A stretch of DNA of 12,315 nt. Source: Saccoglossus kowalevskii. Its lineage: Eukaryota > Hemichordata > Enteropneusta > Harrimaniidae. The notes under the pieces were generated by a model. It searched no databases. It was not told the origin of the DNA and was given only the letters and a program-made list of their open reading frames with translations. The stretch is from the NCBI RefSeq assembly GCF_000003605.2, contig NW_003113944.1, positions 1-12,315 on the forward strand. Reading direction: 5' to 3'. Below are positions 10,618 through 12,315 of the stretch, one piece after another (the first letter of the stretch is position 1; the number at the start of each line of letters is the position of its first letter). A program made the position numbers and the translations under genes.

Positions 10618-10765
10618 GTAATAACGTCAACATTAACCTCACCACATAACACAATAGAGTAAAGCCTGCTATCAAAGAGGTATACAGTATTAATCTGACA
10701 GGACCTGGCAACTAAACCAAGTCAGTAAACAAAACAAGTCAATCCAACAGGCTGACCAAATTAAC

Positions 10766-10854
10766 CCAGTGGCGCCTTGTCACTGGAAAAACAAAATCAC
10801 ATAAAATTAACCTGCCAGGAACTTGCCTATAAATTAACTAAATTAACCTGGCAG
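10766..10854. repeat. Two inverted repeats in LTR B
   Basis: The 6-bp pair (CCAGTG 10766-10771 with CACTGG 10781-10786) and the 8-bp pair (CTGCCAGG 10812-10819 with CCTGGCAG 10847-10854) match those in LTR A without change. They may form RNA stems or protein sites; no function can be assigned. Confidence 0.35.
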
Positions 10855-11168
10855 TGCCTAACACACACGCCAAATACAATGAAACGCCTGACTGCTATAC
10901 AAATAAAATGCCTGAACAAAGCAATAAATACCGCCCACAGTAGCTCCACGCTAAACAAGGAGCGGGGTGTGCAGATGAAAAAAAGGGCTAACAACGTCCA
11001 CACAGTAAACACTAGCTCCCAACTCAGCACAAACGCACAGGCATGCACCCAACCACGTACACAAACAAGGCGGGGTAAATACAATGATCAAAAATGCACA
11101 ACGTCACAATAAAAATCAGCAAAATCGCCTCACTGTGCTCATCACAAAGTGCGATCGACTCAGCAGTC

Positions 11169-11176
11169 TATATAAT
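11169..11176 (-). promoter_or_regulatory. Possible TATA box, LTR B
   Basis: The same ATTATATA on the minus strand as in LTR A, in the same place. Nothing but the motif and its position supports it. Confidence 0.22.
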
Positions 11177-11774
11177 CTACCAAGAGAGTGTGTCGCTGCC
11201 CCAAATACGCCGCCAAAACAGAAGACTCGCCGTGGTTTCTCAAAAGAGTGACCAAAACGAATCTCGCCAAAAAAACAGCCGAAACAACACAGTACAAGGG
11301 CCTAACACGAAATGCGCAAGCAGAGGAAAATTCCCTGAGATGATAACCACAAGCAGCGGTCAAAACGGCCCTAGCAACGCACGGGAAAAATTAGGAAAAT
11401 TCACGAGGCGTGCAACGGGGGAATGACGCAATCTCGGCGGCCACGCACAAAAACTACACAAAACAGGAAAAAGTGCTCTCACTGCCCACAAAAAACTACA
11501 ATAATGTAAATTACAAAGTTTTGACGCAATGAAAGTTCACGTGATAATTATTCAACGTTCGATTGCAATCAAAAGTTGCTTCGGGGCCCCTTTCCAAATA
11601 GCGATAGTTCACCTACCAGTCACGATCAAGGCTCGGCCACGGGTTGATCTGGCTGTCCAGCGTAGCACCACAACAACAGTGGTTCACGTCCGTCTCCTTG
11701 CTTTTCTTCTTTTTCTCAAAAAACAGTGCAGCCTACTGCCAACGTCCTCAGCACTGCTAACTGCTCGGCGCCAG

Positions 11775-11789
11775 GAGAGAGAGAGAGAG
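11775..11789. repeat. (GA)n microsatellite in LTR B
   Basis: About seven GA units followed by the GAGAGC/GCTCTC hairpin, equal in length to the one in LTR A. Confidence 0.6.
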
Positions 11790-12165
11790 CCCTTTCGCTC
11801 TCAGCCCTGTACACCCCAAAAACGACTACCTCGTCCCGTAATGCACAGTAAATTACAACATAAGAAATGCTCATAAAAAACGTAATAAGAACTACCTTGA
11901 ATAAGAACTTCTGAATAATTACATATCTAAAAGAGCATAGCACACAGTACCATAGGTGCGACAACAGTCACGCTACATCACATTCACAACAAAGGTTCCC
12001 GCGAAAGAGGTTTTCACACAGCCAACAAAGGTAACACACACAGTAGACAGTGAGGGCGCCATACAGCCCTAACCAATTACACACATGCGTCAATGCACAC
12101 AAGCTGCAGGATAACAAGCTGGCACAATCAGAGAGCCAAAGCACAGCACAAACATGGGTTACACG

Positions 12166-12175
12166 CTCCCCCTTC
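12166..12175 (-). other. Polypurine tract next to LTR B
   Basis: The minus strand reads GAAGGGGGAG, then two bases (CG), then TGTAACC. In LTR retroelements the RNase H-resistant purine tract primes plus-strand DNA just before the 3' LTR, and integrase removes two bases outside the TG, which fits this spacing. The site next to LTR A is not purine-rich. Confidence 0.6.
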
Positions 12176-12252
12176 AAACCCAGGTCGTCCCTGACCGAGC
12201 AAGCCCTTTACACCAGGTGTGGGCATCATCCACGAACTAGGGCTGCAACCAT

Positions 12253-12315
12253 CGGACTTCGGGTGTCGTCCTTCAGACTTCGGGTGTCGTCCTTCAGACT
12301 TCGGGTGTCGTCCTT
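12253..12315. repeat. 21-bp tandem repeat, three units, running off the right edge
   Basis: Units lie at 12253-12273, 12274-12294 and 12295-12315. The last two are identical and the first differs at its second base (cgg for cag). A 21-bp period is a whole number of codons, and two minus-strand frames remain open through it (KDDTRSL-type or GRHPKSE-type heptads). The array may continue beyond the window. Confidence 0.92.

Larger units (their letters stand above)
5194..12163 (-). mobile_element. Ty3/gypsy LTR retrotransposon, copy B (3' end lost)
   Basis: In element order: LTR 10341-12163, tRNA-Lys primer site 10320-10337, leader, gag, nucleocapsid, protease, RT, RNase H and integrase core, then a sudden break near 5193. 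The integrase C-terminal region, any env-like frame, the polypurine tract and the 3' LTR on the left side are missing. The domain order (RNase H before integrase) is that of Ty3/gypsy and not Ty1/copia. The very long uninterrupted pol frame shows recent activity, while a TGA and the truncation make this copy non-autonomous. Confidence 0.93.
10341..12163 (-). repeat. LTR of copy B (1823 bp), possibly shared with a third copy
   Basis: Same borders as LTR A: TGTAACC at the right end and TGGCA before the primer binding site at the left. It acts as 5' LTR for copy B because the primer site and gag follow it. The DNA on its other side does not look like host sequence: a polypurine tract sits two bases from the TG terminus, which is what precedes a 3' LTR. 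It may therefore be one LTR joining two element copies. It has no convincing coding frame. Confidence 0.87.
12164..12315 (-). mobile_element. Probable 3' end of the internal region of a third copy (C)
   Basis: These 152 bases have no counterpart elsewhere in the window. On the minus strand they end in a polypurine tract, two bases, then the LTR TG terminus, which is the normal arrangement at the internal/3' LTR border. Copy A has nothing similar at the same place, so this is not part of the LTR. One minus-strand frame, 12315 to 12226, gives three tandem heptads (KDDTRSL type) and a short tail ending in TGA about 50 bases before the polypurine tract. That would suit the C-terminal end of a pol frame. 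A second frame stays open into the LTR, so the coding assignment is uncertain. Confidence 0.5.

Noticed and set aside
12253-12315. CRISPR array
   Set aside because: The 21-bp units are directly adjacent with no spacers, in a eukaryotic retrotransposon context.

Overview
The window is eukaryotic transposon DNA. I see no host gene, no RNA gene, no CRISPR array and no prokaryotic feature. It holds parts of at least two, and probably three, copies of one Ty3/gypsy (Metaviridae) LTR retrotransposon family, all in the same direction and all coding on the minus strand. The family has a PNMA/Ty3-type capsid, two CCHC zinc knuckles, an aspartic protease, reverse transcriptase, RNase H and a D,D35E integrase. 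Its LTR is long (about 1.82 kb), and its primer binding site matches the 3' end of tRNA-Lys at 17 of 18 bases by my recollection of that tRNA. The element type and the CpG-linked differences between copies suggest a metazoan genome with CpG methylation, perhaps an invertebrate. I cannot name the species.

Layout from left to right, with the element's own 5'->3' direction running right to left. Positions 1-4400 are the 5' part of copy A: 5' LTR 2581-4400, PBS 2560-2577, gag about 1324-2323, and the start of pol, which runs off the left edge. Positions 4401-5193 are an AT-rich stretch with no recognisable gene. Positions 5194-12163 are copy B: LTR 10341-12163, PBS 10320-10337, gag about 9085-10084, pol 5960-9274, and an integrase region that stops abruptly near 5193. 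Positions 12164-12315 carry a polypurine tract directly against the copy B LTR, then a three-unit 21-bp tandem repeat at the right edge. This looks like the 3' end of the internal region of a third copy (C), so the copy B LTR may be shared between C and B.

The proteins would act together in one replication cycle: Gag assembles the particle and binds RNA, protease cuts the polyprotein, RT/RNase H copies the RNA primed by tRNA-Lys, and integrase inserts the cDNA. Both copies carry the same two frame changes inside gag, at about 9950 and 9285 in B and about 2189 and 1524 in A. They cancel, so the Gag N-terminus, the zinc knuckles, pol and integrase all share one frame while the capsid lies in another. 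Copy B also has one in-frame TGA between RNase H and integrase, and a truncated integrase. As it stands, copy B cannot make a complete polyprotein without recoding.

Over the shared 4.4 kb, A and B differ at roughly 12 sites in the internal 2.58 kb but roughly 40 sites in the 1.82 kb LTR, by eye. That contrast, the shared-LTR junction and the paired frame changes are the points most worth a second look.
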